Shown here piece by piece: positions 20,347 to 29,180 of a DNA stretch of 64,000 nucleotides (its first letter is position 1; the number at the start of each line of letters is the position of its first letter). Below the pieces are notes generated by a model. It was not told the origin of the DNA. It did not search any database and worked only from the letters and a program-made list of their open reading frames with translations. A program made the position numbers and the translations under genes. The stretch spans positions 1 through 64,000 of the forward strand of contig NZ_JRKJ01000007.1 in NCBI RefSeq assembly GCF_000770795.1. Direction: 5' to 3'. This stretch comes from Lysobacter dokdonensis DS-58. Lineage in GTDB: Bacteria > Pseudomonadota > Gammaproteobacteria > Xanthomonadales > Xanthomonadaceae.

Positions 20347-21236
20347 CACTTCTTCGAGGAGAACAACGCGTCGAGCTTGTCTTCGTACGCGTGGTAGCCG
20401 AGGAAGTCGTACAACGCAGCGCGCGTCTGCAGCGTGTCGACGATGTTCTTCTGCGTGCCTTCGCGGCGCACGGTTTCGTAGAAGTTGAGCGCGGCCTTGT
20501 TCATCGCGCGATACGCGCCGCAGCAGTACAGCGCGATGTCGACGTTGGCGCCGCGCAGCTCGTCCGTGGTGAAGAACGGCGTCGAGCCGAACTCGGTGAG
20601 GTTGGCCAGGATCGGCACCTTCACCGCGGCCTTGAAGCGCTTGTAGTCCTCGAGCGTGTTCATCGCTTCGGGGAAGATCATGTCCGCGCCGGCTTCGACG
20701 TAGGCGCAGGCGCGGTCGATCGCCGACTCCACGCCTTCGACCGCCGCTGCATCGGTGCGCGCCATGATCACGAACGTCCCGTCCGTGCGCGCGTCCACCG
20801 CGGCCTTGATGCGATCGACCATTTCGTCCTTCGTGACGACTTCCTTGCCGGGGCGATGGCCGCACCGCTTCTGGCCGACCTGGTCTTCCATGTGCACGGC
20901 CGCAACGCCGACGTTGATGAAGGACCGAATGGTGCGCGCGATGTTGAACGCGCCGCCCCAGCCGGTGTCGATGTCGACGAGCAGGGGCAGTTGCGTGGCA
21001 TCGACGATGCGGCGCGCATCGACGAGCACGTCTTCCATCGTGCTGATGCCGAGGTCCGGCACACCGAGCGAATTGGCGGCCACGCCGCCGCCGGAGAGAT
21101 ACAGCGCCTTGTAACCCGTGCGCTTGGCCATCAGGCCGGCGTACGCGGTGATGGCGCCCATCACCTGCAGCGGGCTTTCGTCGCGGACGGCATCGCGGAA
21201 GCGCGTGCCGGCAGAAGCTTGCGTCATGTCATGCAT
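20346..21236 (-). CDS. prpB: 2-methylisocitrate lyase
   Basis: Cleaves 2-methylisocitrate to pyruvate and succinate, the last step of the methylcitrate cycle. The 296-residue protein shows the isocitrate lyase-superfamily signature KRCGH with its catalytic Cys, the metal-binding VDIDTGWGG, and the early [10 protein letters not shown]. An alternative ATG at 21227 (MTQASAG) would shorten it by three residues. It is first in the prpB-hypothetical-prpC unit. A 10-base-pair hairpin lies just upstream. Confidence 0.94.
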   Translation of the reverse strand: MHDMTQASAGTRFRDAVRDESPLQVMGAITAYAGLMAKRTGYKALYLSGGGVAANSLGVPDLGISTMEDVLVDARRIVDATQLPLLVDIDTGWGGAFNIARTIRSFINVGVAAVHMEDQVGQKRCGHRPGKEVVTKDEMVDRIKAAVDARTDGTFVIMARTDAAAVEGVESAIDRACAYVEAGADMIFPEAMNTLEDYKRFKAAVKVPILANLTEFGSTPFFTTDELRGANVDIALYCCGAYRAMNKAALNFYETVRREGTQKNIVDTLQTRAALYDFLGYHAYEDKLDALFSSKK

Positions 21237-21247
21237 CCCACAATCGA

Positions 21248-21271
21248 CGAGGCGACCTTGCGGTCGCCTCG
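21248..21271. other. 10-base-pair hairpin between mdh and prpB
   Basis: CGAGGCGACC and its exact complement GGTCGCCTCG, separated by 4 bases, lie between the mdh stop and the prpB start. There is no T run on the minus strand, so it is either a weak terminator for mdh or a leader structure for prpB. Confidence 0.45.
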
Positions 21272-21281
21272 ATGTTACGAA

Positions 21282-22265
21282 TCAGAGCAGGTGCGCCACG
21301 CCGGCGCGTTCTTCCTCGAGCTCGGCGAGCGTCTTGTCCATGCGCTCGCGGCTGAAGTCGTCGATGGCCAGGTCGGTGATGCGCGTGTACTCGCCGTTCT
21401 GCGTGGTCACGGGCACGCCGTAGATCACGCCTTCCGGAATCCCGTAGGTGCCGTCGGACGGCACGCCCATCGTCACCCACTTGCCGTTGCTGCCGAGGAC
21501 CCAGTCGCGGACGTGGTCGATCGCGGCGTTGGCGGCCGACGCGGCGGAGGACAGGCCGCGCGCTTCGATGATCGCCGCGCCGCGCTTGCCCACCTTCGGG
21601 ATGAAGTCGTTGGCGTTCCAGTCGGCGTCGTTGATCTTGTCCTTCAGCGACGCGCCGCCAGCCGTGGCGAAACGGTAGTCCGGATACATCGTCGGCGAGT
21701 GGTTGCCCCACACGATCAGCTTGTCGATGTCGGCGACCTGCACGCCGGCCTTGGCCGCGAGCTGCGACAGCGCGCGGTTGTGGTCCAGGCGCAGCATGGC
21801 GGTGAAGTTCTTCGCCGGGAGGCTCGGCGCCGACTTCATCGCGATGTAGGCGTTGGTATTGGCCGGGTTGCCGACCACGAGCACCTTGACGTTGCGCGAG
21901 GCGACATCGTTCAGCGCCTTGCCTTGTTCGGTGAAGATCTTCGCGTTCTCGAGCAGCAGGTCCTTGCGCTCCATGCCCGGGCCGCGCGGACGCGCGCCGA
22001 CGAGCAACGCGATGTCCGCGTCCTTGAACGCGACGCGCGCATCGTCCGTGCCGACCATGCCGGCCAGCAGCGGGAACGCGCAATCCTCGAGTTCCATCAT
22101 CACGCCCTTGAGCGCGGCCTGCGCTTTTTCGAGCGGCAGTTCCAGCATCTGCAGGATGACCGGCTGGTCCTTCCCGAGCATTTCGCCGGAGGCGATGCGG
22201 AACAGCAGGGCGTAGCCGATCTGGCCGGCAGCGCCGGTGACGGCAACACGGACGGGGGTCTTCAT
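21282..22265 (-). CDS. mdh: Malate dehydrogenase
   Basis: Interconverts malate and oxaloacetate with NAD in the TCA cycle, and so supplies the oxaloacetate used by PrpC. The 327-residue sequence belongs to the type found in Xanthomonads and cytosolic eukaryotic enzymes. It shows the dinucleotide fold [18 protein letters not shown], the mobile-loop arginines in [14 protein letters not shown], and catalytic His in [12 protein letters not shown]. The start codon context is unremarkable. It is followed on the same strand by prpB after 45 bases. Confidence 0.96.
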   Translation of the reverse strand: MKTPVRVAVTGAAGQIGYALLFRIASGEMLGKDQPVILQMLELPLEKAQAALKGVMMELEDCAFPLLAGMVGTDDARVAFKDADIALLVGARPRGPGMERKDLLLENAKIFTEQGKALNDVASRNVKVLVVGNPANTNAYIAMKSAPSLPAKNFTAMLRLDHNRALSQLAAKAGVQVADIDKLIVWGNHSPTMYPDYRFATAGGASLKDKINDADWNANDFIPKVGKRGAAIIEARGLSSAASAANAAIDHVRDWVLGSNGKWVTMGVPSDGTYGIPEGVIYGVPVTTQNGEYTRITDLAIDDFSRERMDKTLAELEEERAGVAHLL

Positions 22266-22307
22266 GGTGCGGTGGCTCCGGAAATCGTGGGGACTATTGA
22301 TTGGGCG

Positions 22308-23513
22308 TTACTGCAGTTCGTCGAAGAACTGCTTGAAGCGTGCGAGCCCCGGCGCGAGTTGCGGCGTGGGGCACGTGTAGCTGATGCGCAGCGCGCGCGG
22401 CTCGCCGAACGCCGAACCCGGCACGCAGGCCACGCCCTTGGCTTCCAACAGCGCGTTGCACAAATCGACGTCGTTGCCGATCTTCAGGCCCGTCGGGCCA
22501 TGCGTCTTGCCGAACGCGCAGCTGACGTCCGGGAAGACGTAGAACGCGCCTTGCGGACGCGGGCACACGATGCCGGGGATCTCCGCGAGCATCGCCAGCA
22601 CCTGGTCGCGCTTGGCGGAGAACTCGGCGTTCTTCTGCGTCGGCACGTCCTGCGGGCCGGTCAGCGCGGCGATGGCCGCGGCGGTGACGACTTCCGGGAT
22701 GTTGGTGATGTGGTTGGAGTTCATCGTCGCGACGGCCTTGGCCACGCTCTCGGGGCCGGCCATGAAGCCGACGCGCCAACCGGGCATGCCGTAGGTCTTG
22801 GAGAGCGAGTCGATGAAGATCACGCGGTCGCGCAACTCGGGTCGCGCGTGCACGAAGTTGTGGTACCCGAGGCCGTCGAACACCATGCGGTTGTAGATGT
22901 CGTCGGTGATCACCCAGGTGTCCGGGTACTTGGCGACGACGTCGGCCAGCGCCGCGATCTCGTCCTTCGAATACACCATGCCCGTCGGGTTGGACGGGTT
23001 GTTGAAGAGGAAGACCTTCGGCTTCTTCGCCAGCGCCGCGTCGAGCTGCGCCGGCGTCATCTTGTAGTCCTGCGACGGCGGGCACGGAAGCAGGTCGATC
23101 TTCGCGTTCACGATTTCCGCGATGTCGAAGTAGCTGGTCCAGTACGGGGTCGCGAAGCAGATGGTGTCGCCTTCGTCGAGCAGGGCTTCGGCGAGGTTGA
23201 AGATCACGTGCTTGGCGCCGATGCCGGTGGCGATGTTCGCGCGTTCGTATCCGTTCAGCCCGATCTGCGCGATGTGAGCGAGGAACGCGTCCAGCAACGC
23301 ATCGCTGCCGCGGTTGCTGCCGTACTGCCCGCTGTCCTTCGCCAACGCTTCACGAGCGGCGGCATAGACGTGATCGCCCGGGAGGAAATTCGGTACACCG
23401 ATGGAAAAGCTGATGATGTCGCGGCCTTCGGACTTCAAACGCTTGGCCTTTTCGGCCACCACCATGATTGCGCTAGGCTTGGCGCGACCAACGCGCCGGG
23501 CGAGCAAAGGCAT
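22308..23513 (-). CDS. Pyridoxal phosphate-dependent aminotransferase (aspartate aminotransferase type I family)
   Basis: A 401-residue fold-type I aminotransferase. The PLP lysine is in SLSKTYGMPGWRVGF, NNPSNPTGMVYS is the conserved cofactor-binding stretch, and the C-terminal ALRISYTCP carries the Arg that binds the substrate carboxylate. It resembles the subgroup Ib aspartate/prephenate aminotransferases, but exact substrate is uncertain. It lies 42 bases upstream of mdh on the same strand, so an aspartate-oxaloacetate-malate functional link is plausible. It is divergent from the lipoprotein operon at 23589. Confidence 0.9.
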   Translation of the reverse strand: MPLLARRVGRAKPSAIMVVAEKAKRLKSEGRDIISFSIGVPNFLPGDHVYAAAREALAKDSGQYGSNRGSDALLDAFLAHIAQIGLNGYERANIATGIGAKHVIFNLAEALLDEGDTICFATPYWTSYFDIAEIVNAKIDLLPCPPSQDYKMTPAQLDAALAKKPKVFLFNNPSNPTGMVYSKDEIAALADVVAKYPDTWVITDDIYNRMVFDGLGYHNFVHARPELRDRVIFIDSLSKTYGMPGWRVGFMAGPESVAKAVATMNSNHITNIPEVVTAAAIAALTGPQDVPTQKNAEFSAKRDQVLAMLAEIPGIVCPRPQGAFYVFPDVSCAFGKTHGPTGLKIGNDVDLCNALLEAKGVACVPGSAFGEPRALRISYTCPTPQLAPGLARFKQFFDELQ

Positions 23514-23588
23514 CGCGAGAACCTCGTCGGAACGAACTGGGGACTGGTCTACGTATCGGCTGCGGGAACAGCCGGAAGGAAGCCCGAA

Positions 23589-24347
23589 ATGCTAGCACAG
23601 GGGACGTTGTCGACCGCAGTGCCGGGGCGCGTGGTGCGCCGGTTCCCGGCTGTTTTCCTCCTGATCCTCCTGATCCTTGCGGCCCTGCCCGGCTGCATGT
23701 CGACGCAGGTGCGGCAGGTCGAGGACGAGAAGGGCAAACCGGTGGTCATGTCGGGCACGACCGTGGTCCTGGTGGAACCGGACATCGAGCTGTACGCCGT
23801 GGGCGCCGGCGGCATGGCCGAACCGCGCAAGGCGTGGACGGAAGCCGCCCGCAAGAACTTTCCCGACGCCGCACGCCAGCGCCTGGAGGCCGTCGGCTTC
23901 ACCCTGCGGCCCGACTACTACCTGCCGAAGGACGCGGGCCCGGAAAACCGCCTGCGCCAGATCTACCTGCTGAACCAGGCCGTGTCGATGAGCATCCTGA
24001 ATTACGGGCGCCCCGGCACGCTGCGCAACAAACACGACAAGTTCGACTGGACCCTCGGGCCGGGCGTGTCCGACCTGCGCGAGGCGACCGGCGCGGACTA
24101 CGCGTTGTTCACCTACGTGCGCGACAGCTACACCAGCGGCGGGCGGGCGGCGATGCGCGTGATCGGCTTCCTGCTCCTGGGCGGCGACATCGGCGGCGGG
24201 CAGCAGATCGGCCTGGCCTCGCTGGTCGACCTGCGCACCGGCCAGGTCGTCTGGCACAACCTGTTGCTCGACCAGACCGGCGATCTGCGCGACGAAGCCG
24301 GCGCATCGGAAACCGCGGGCGACCTGCTGAAGGGCATCCGGAAATGA
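23589..24347 (+). CDS. Lipoprotein of unknown function
   Basis: A 252-residue protein with an N-terminal hydrophobic signal (FLLILLILAALPGC) ending in a lipobox, so it is probably lipidated at Cys36. After the lipobox comes a soluble domain with DIELYAVGAGG, ADYALFTYVRDSYTSGG and a C-terminal ASLVDLRTGQVVWHN. That final strand pattern is reminiscent of periplasmic lipoproteins with TolB- or CsgG-like folds, but I do not recognise the family. AAGGAAG lies 6 bases before the ATG. It overlaps the next gene by 4 bases (ATGA), so the two are translationally coupled. Confidence 0.8.
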   Translation: MLAQGTLSTAVPGRVVRRFPAVFLLILLILAALPGCMSTQVRQVEDEKGKPVVMSGTTVVLVEPDIELYAVGAGGMAEPRKAWTEAARKNFPDAARQRLEAVGFTLRPDYYLPKDAGPENRLRQIYLLNQAVSMSILNYGRPGTLRNKHDKFDWTLGPGVSDLREATGADYALFTYVRDSYTSGGRAAMRVIGFLLLGGDIGGGQQIGLASLVDLRTGQVVWHNLLLDQTGDLRDEAGASETAGDLLKGIRK

Positions 24348-25522
24348 CGGTCGGGCAAGCGAAGCACGCGATCGCGGGCGCCCTGCTCGCGCTGCTCGTC
24401 GGATGCGCCACGCAACAACCGATGCGCACGCCGGAACCGGGTTCGCGCCCAGTCGCGGGCACCGACGAAGACGAGCTGTGGTACGCGATGGAGAAGTCGG
24501 AGGAAGAACTCGCGCGTTCCCCGATGCGCGTGCGCGACCCGGCGCTCAACGCGTACGTCAAGGACGTCGCGTGCCGCGCGTCGGCCGGCTACTGCAAGGA
24601 CCTGCGCGTCTACATCATGAACGTGCCCGCGTTCAACGCGAGCATGGCCCCCAACGGCACGATGATCGTCTGGACCGGCGCGTTGCTGCGCATGCGCGAC
24701 GAGGCCGAGCTCGCTTTCGTGCTCGGCCATGAAGCGGGCCACTTCCGCGCGCAGCACACGCTGCGCCAATGGCGGCGCATGAAGGACACCAGCGCGTTCC
24801 TCGGCGCGTTCCAGATGCTCGCCTATGGCGCGGGCTTCCCGAACACCGCGTATTTCGGCTCGCTCGGCATCTACGCGACGATCTTCAAGTTCAGCCGCGA
24901 CATGGAACGCGAGGCCGACAAGCTCGGGTTCGAGGCCGTCGTCGCCCAGGGCTGGGACCCGCGCGCGGGCGCCGATGTCTGGGGCCGCATGCTGCGCGAA
25001 GAGAACACGCTGAAGTACATCAGCCGCAGCACGGTGTTCGCCACCCACCCGGCCACCGAAGAACGCTTGTCCGACGTGCGCGCCGCGGCGGCAGCGGTGC
25101 CGAATCCGCCGTCCACGCGCAACAAGGCGCAATACCGCGAAGCCACGCGCCCGTTCCTCGAGAACTGGCTGGTCGGCGAACTCGCGCAGCGCCGCTATGC
25201 GAGCTCGCAATTGGTGATCCAGGAATTGCTGGACGACGCGCCGCAGGAAGACAAGGGCATGCTGACCTTCTACCTCGGCGAGTCCTACCGGCGCCGCGAC
25301 AACAAGCAGGATGACGCGAAGGCCGCGGAGCTCTACGCGCGCGCCGTCACCCTGCCCGGCACGCCCGCCGCTGCGTGGCGCGAACACGGTTACGCCCTCG
25401 CGCAGCAAGGCCGGAACGACGACGCACGCAGCGCGCTGCAAACCTACCTGCAGAACGCACCGAAGGCCGACGACCGCGCCTTCGTGCAACGCGCGCTCGA
25501 CAAACTCGGAGGCACGCACTGA
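24344..25522 (+). CDS. M48 family metallopeptidase, lipoprotein, with TPR-like C-terminus
   Basis: A 392-residue probable lipoprotein (lipobox ALLVGC, Cys21) with a zinc metallopeptidase domain. The HEAGH zinc motif is at residues 129-133, and the third ligand is probably Glu188 in MEREADKLG, as in BepA and HtpX. Residues from about 290 on are helical, with repeat-like spacing (AKAAELYARAV, DDARSALQTYL), resembling BepA's TPR region. BepA-type proteases survey outer-membrane protein assembly and degrade stalled LptD, and a related role is likely but inferred. It is coupled on both sides: ATGA with the upstream lipoprotein and TGATG with the downstream one. Confidence 0.9.
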   Translation: MTVGQAKHAIAGALLALLVGCATQQPMRTPEPGSRPVAGTDEDELWYAMEKSEEELARSPMRVRDPALNAYVKDVACRASAGYCKDLRVYIMNVPAFNASMAPNGTMIVWTGALLRMRDEAELAFVLGHEAGHFRAQHTLRQWRRMKDTSAFLGAFQMLAYGAGFPNTAYFGSLGIYATIFKFSRDMEREADKLGFEAVVAQGWDPRAGADVWGRMLREENTLKYISRSTVFATHPATEERLSDVRAAAAAVPNPPSTRNKAQYREATRPFLENWLVGELAQRRYASSQLVIQELLDDAPQEDKGMLTFYLGESYRRRDNKQDDAKAAELYARAVTLPGTPAAAWREHGYALAQQGRNDDARSALQTYLQNAPKADDRAFVQRALDKLGGTH

Positions 25523-26118
25523 TGCAAAGGATGGCCGTGGTCCGGAACGCGATCGTGGCGTGCGCGGTCGCGCTGCTGCTCGGCGCATGCGCGTCGAGCG
25601 GCACGAGCCGGCTGGTGCCGGTCGGCGAAGTGCGCTCGGGCAAGCTCGTGTTGACCAGCGAGATGGAATGGACGCGTGCGACGAGCAACCGCTCGCAGCT
25701 GTGGACCATCGACGGCGAGCTGCTGAACATGCTCTACCTGGTCCACACGGTGAAGGAAGGCGACTACATCTTCCTCGGCCAGCGCGAGAGCAAGCGCCGC
25801 CCGGATGCGCCCTACTACCACAAGGGCATGCGCGAGGACGAACTGCGCGACCTGGTCTCCGACGGCCTGCTCAGTGCGGGATTCATCGGCGTGTCGCCGT
25901 CGAACCTGCGGCCGGCGAGCTTCGGGACGCACAGCGGCCTGCGCTTCGACCTCGACTTGCAGACCGGCGAGGGCCTGCAGTACCAGGGCCTCGTCGCGAT
26001 GTTCGAACACGACAAGGGCCTGGCGCTGGCGATCTTCATCGCCCCGCGCGAGTACTACTTCCCGCGCGATTCGGCGAAGGTGTCGAGGATGCTCGACACG
26101 CTTCGCCTGGAACGCTAG
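25522..26118 (+). CDS. Lipoprotein of unknown function, third gene of the M48 operon
   Basis: A 198-residue protein with an N-terminal signal and lipobox (ALLLGAC). The mature part is soluble, with MEWTRATSNRSQLWTIDG near the start and a C-terminal half rich in aromatic beta strands (LRFDLDLQTGEGLQYQGL, EYYFPRDSAKV). I do not recognise the family. Its ATG shares one base with the protease stop codon. Co-translation with an M48 protease and another lipoprotein implies a joint envelope function, perhaps as an adaptor or substrate, but there is no direct evidence for that. Confidence 0.8.
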   Translation: MQRMAVVRNAIVACAVALLLGACASSGTSRLVPVGEVRSGKLVLTSEMEWTRATSNRSQLWTIDGELLNMLYLVHTVKEGDYIFLGQRESKRRPDAPYYHKGMREDELRDLVSDGLLSAGFIGVSPSNLRPASFGTHSGLRFDLDLQTGEGLQYQGLVAMFEHDKGLALAIFIAPREYYFPRDSAKVSRMLDTLRLER

Positions 26119-26613
26119 TTACGCGGCGAGGATCTTGTTCCACTCGGCCACGCGGTCGGCCTTGGCGGCCAGCACGGCGTCGGCATCGCCTTCGATGCGG
26201 ATGCTGTTGATCGTGTCGCCCTGCTTCACGGCGTCGACGACGTCCAGCCCCTCGGTGACCTTGCCGAACACGGTGTGCTTGCCGTCCAGCCACGGGGTCG
26301 GCACGTGGGTGATGAAGAACTGGCTGCCGTTGGTGTTCGGGCCGGCATTGGCCATCGACAGCACGCCGCGGTCGTGGCGCAGGCCATTGCTGGTCTCGTC
26401 CTCGAAGCGGTAGCCCGGGCCGCCACGGCCGGAGCCCTCGGGGCAGCCGCCCTGGACCATGAAATCGGCGATGACGCGGTGGAAGCTCAGCCCGTCGTAA
26501 AAGCCCCGCTTGGCGAGGTTCACGAAGTTCGCGACGGTCAGCGGGGCCTTGTCGGGGGCCAGCGCGACGCGGATCGGGCCACGGGAGGTATCGAAAACGG
26601 CGACCAGGGACAT
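26119..26613 (-). CDS. Peptidyl-prolyl cis-trans isomerase, cyclophilin type (cytoplasmic)
   Basis: A 164-residue cyclophilin without signal peptide, resembling cytoplasmic PpiB. Key residues are in [13 protein letters not shown] (catalytic Arg), SQFFITH and [12 protein letters not shown] (the Trp position). It speeds folding at prolyl bonds. Its stop codon abuts that of the convergent lipoprotein gene, and it is divergent from typA across 119 bases. Confidence 0.95.
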   Translation of the reverse strand: MSLVAVFDTSRGPIRVALAPDKAPLTVANFVNLAKRGFYDGLSFHRVIADFMVQGGCPEGSGRGGPGYRFEDETSNGLRHDRGVLSMANAGPNTNGSQFFITHVPTPWLDGKHTVFGKVTEGLDVVDAVKQGDTINSIRIEGDADAVLAAKADRVAEWNKILAA

Positions 26614-26677
26614 TCGGGGGCTCCTGCGGGAAAGCCGACGAGGATACTCCAGTCAGTGTTCGGGGCCCGCCGACAGG

Positions 26678-26683
26678 TATACT
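26678..26683 (+). promoter_or_regulatory. Candidate -10 box for typA
   Basis: TATACT lies 49 bases before the typA ATG. No -35 box close to consensus occurs 16-18 bases upstream, so this is a weak call based on the -10 alone. Confidence 0.35.
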
Positions 26684-26732
26684 CGCCGGCTCTCTCAAGC
26701 AGCCCCAGCGCCCTCACCGGCGCGCATTCATC

Positions 26733-28586
26733 ATGTCCGCTTCCGTCGAACGCCTCCGCAACATCGCCATCGTCGCCCACGTCGACCATGGCAAGACCAC
26801 CCTCGTCGACCAGCTGCTCAAGCAGTCCGGCACCCTCAACGAGCGCGCCGTGGTCCCGGACCGCGTCATGGACAGCAACGATCTCGAAAAGGAACGTGGC
26901 ATCACGATCCTCTCGAAGAACACCGCGATCCGCTGGACGAATCCGAAGACCAACGAAGTCTGGCGCATCAACATCGTCGACACCCCCGGGCACGCCGACT
27001 TCGGCGGCGAAGTGGAACGCGTGCTGTCGATGGTCGACTCCGTGCTTATCCTCGTCGACGCGATGGACGGCCCGATGCCGCAGACGCGCTTCGTGACGCA
27101 GAAGGCGTTCGCGATGGGCTTCAAGCCGATCGTCGTCGTCAACAAGGTCGACCGCCCCGGCGCGCGCGCCAGCTGGGTGCTCGACCAGACCTTCGACCTG
27201 TTCGACCGCCTCGGTGCGACCGACGACCAGCTCGACTTCACCACCGTCTACGCCTCGGGCCTGCAGGGCTACGCCGGCATGGACGAAAGCGTGCGCGACG
27301 GCGACATGACGCCGCTGTTCGAAGCGATCTGCGAGCACGTGCCCGCCCCGCCGGTCGACCCGGAAGGTCCGTTCCAGATGCGCGTGACCTCGCTGGACTA
27401 CAACAGCTACGTCGGCATCATCGGCGTCGGCCGCATCCAGCGCGGCAAGGTCAAGACCAACCAGCAGGTCACGGTCATCGACCGCGAAGGCAAGACGCGC
27501 AACGGCAAGGTCGTGCAGGTGCTCGGCTTCATGGGCCTGGAGCGCGTGGAAGTCGGCGAAGCGCAGGCCGGCGACATCATTGCGTTCTCCGGCATCGAGA
27601 ACCTGGGCATTTCGGACACGCTGTGCGATCCGACCGCCGTCGAACAACTCCCGGTGCTCACCGTCGACGAACCGACGATCTCGATGACCTTCCAGGTCAA
27701 CGACTCGCCGTTCGCGGGCGTCAAGGACCGCAGCGGCGGCAAGTTCCTCACCTCGCGCCAGCTGCGCGATCGCCTCACGCGCGAAACGCAGCACAACGTC
27801 GCGCTGAAGGTCGAGGACACGGGCGACGCCGACAAGTTCAAGGTCAGCGGCCGCGGCGAACTGCACCTGTCGATCCTGATCGAGAACATGCGCCGCGAAG
27901 GCTACGAGCTCGCGGTGTCGCGTCCGGAAGTGATCATCAAGGAAATCGACGGCGTGGTATCCGAGCCGTTCGAAGCCCTCGTCGTCGACATGGAAGAGCA
28001 ATTCCAGGGCGGCGTGATGGGTCGCCTCGGCGAGCGAAAGGCGCTGCTGCAGAACATGGAACCCGACGGCAAGGGCCGCGTGCGCCTGGACTACCTCATC
28101 CCCGCGCGCGGGCTGATCGGTTTCCAGACCGAGTTCCGCACGCTCACCGCCGGCACCGGCATGCTCTTCCACGTCTTCGACCATTACGGCCCGAAGGCGG
28201 AAGGCCAGATCGGCCAGCGCCAGAACGGCGTGCTGATTTCCAACGGCACCGGCCCGTCGCCTGCCTACGCGCAGATGGCGATGCAGGAACGCGGCCGCTT
28301 GTTCATCGAGCCGGGCGAGGAGATCTACGAAGGCCAGATCGTCGGCATCCATTCGAAGGACAACGACCTCACGGTCAACGCGCTGCGCGGCAAGCAGCTC
28401 ACCAACTTCCGCGCGTCGGGCAAGGACGACGACGAAGGGCTGATCCCGGCGATCAAGTTCTCGCTGGAGCAGGCGCTGGAGTTCATCGACGACGACGAAC
28501 TCGTCGAGATCACGCCGAAGGCGATCCGCCTGCGCAAGAAGTTCCGCAGCGAGACCGATCGCAAGCGCGCCTCGCGCGCTGCGTGA
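26733..28586 (+). CDS. typA: Ribosome-associated translational GTPase TypA/BipA
   Basis: A 617-residue translational GTPase related to EF-G that binds ribosomes and helps 50S assembly and stress adaptation. G1 is [10 protein letters not shown] (near residue 15), G3 DTPGHADF and G4 NKVDRPGA. The C-terminal two thirds carry the beta-barrel and the BipA-specific domain, with [12 protein letters not shown] and QLTNFRASG. Length is standard. It shares one base with the downstream DUF2127 gene (TGATG). Confidence 0.96.
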   Translation: MSASVERLRNIAIVAHVDHGKTTLVDQLLKQSGTLNERAVVPDRVMDSNDLEKERGITILSKNTAIRWTNPKTNEVWRINIVDTPGHADFGGEVERVLSMVDSVLILVDAMDGPMPQTRFVTQKAFAMGFKPIVVVNKVDRPGARASWVLDQTFDLFDRLGATDDQLDFTTVYASGLQGYAGMDESVRDGDMTPLFEAICEHVPAPPVDPEGPFQMRVTSLDYNSYVGIIGVGRIQRGKVKTNQQVTVIDREGKTRNGKVVQVLGFMGLERVEVGEAQAGDIIAFSGIENLGISDTLCDPTAVEQLPVLTVDEPTISMTFQVNDSPFAGVKDRSGGKFLTSRQLRDRLTRETQHNVALKVEDTGDADKFKVSGRGELHLSILIENMRREGYELAVSRPEVIIKEIDGVVSEPFEALVVDMEEQFQGGVMGRLGERKALLQNMEPDGKGRVRLDYLIPARGLIGFQTEFRTLTAGTGMLFHVFDHYGPKAEGQIGQRQNGVLISNGTGPSPAYAQMAMQERGRLFIEPGEEIYEGQIVGIHSKDNDLTVNALRGKQLTNFRASGKDDDEGLIPAIKFSLEQALEFIDDDELVEITPKAIRLRKKFRSETDRKRASRAA

Positions 28587-29089
28587 TGTCCGATCCGGCG
28601 CAACGCGTGGACGCGAAGCGCTCGACGACGAACGACTACGTGCACGACCCGCGGGCCCATCCGGGCCTGCGGGCGATCGCGATCATCGAAGGCATCAAGG
28701 GGTTGCTCGCGCTTTCCGCCGCGAGCGGGCTGGAACTGATCGGCCCGATTCCCCTCAAGCGCTGGGTGCATGAGCTGATCGCGCGCTTCCAGCTCGAACC
28801 CGACCACGGCGCGATGGCATGGCTCGCCAACGCGATCAACCCCGACTCCGTGCATCTCGCCGCGGCCGCGGTGGCCGTGTACGCGGTGTTGCACCTCATC
28901 GAAGCGTGGGGCCTGTGGCGCGACAAGGCATGGGCCTCGCTGCTCGGCTGCCTGGCCGCGGCGATCTATCTCCCGTTCGACATCTACGCATTGATCCGCC
29001 ATCCCGGCTGGGTGTCGGTCGCGGTGCTGGCGATCAACGTGCTGGTCGTCTGGGTGCTGGCGCGCGACTTGTTGAAGCGCCGGAAGTAA
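28586..29089 (+). CDS. DUF2127 integral membrane protein
   Basis: A 167-residue protein with about four hydrophobic helices: the first near residues 30-45, two in the middle, and the last ending in LLKRRK. IYLPFDIYALIRHPG and the LIEAWGLWRDKAWA block are typical of DUF2127. Function is unknown. Its ATG overlaps the typA stop by one base, so it is expressed with typA, although a functional tie is not established. Confidence 0.85.
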   Translation: MSDPAQRVDAKRSTTNDYVHDPRAHPGLRAIAIIEGIKGLLALSAASGLELIGPIPLKRWVHELIARFQLEPDHGAMAWLANAINPDSVHLAAAAVAVYAVLHLIEAWGLWRDKAWASLLGCLAAAIYLPFDIYALIRHPGWVSVAVLAINVLVVWVLARDLLKRRK

Positions 29090-29180
29090 GCGCGTCCACT
29101 GCCGCCCCATGAGTTGCGGCCGCACGGCCGCCGCGCGATGCTCCGCCTTCGCGGCACGCCGCCGCCCAGGGGACCTTGCC

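Noticed and set aside
20391-23588. Long plus-strand frame running into the lipoprotein gene at 23589
   Set aside because: It is antisense to prpB, mdh and the aminotransferase. Only the part from the ATG at 23589, which begins with a lipoprotein signal, looks like protein.
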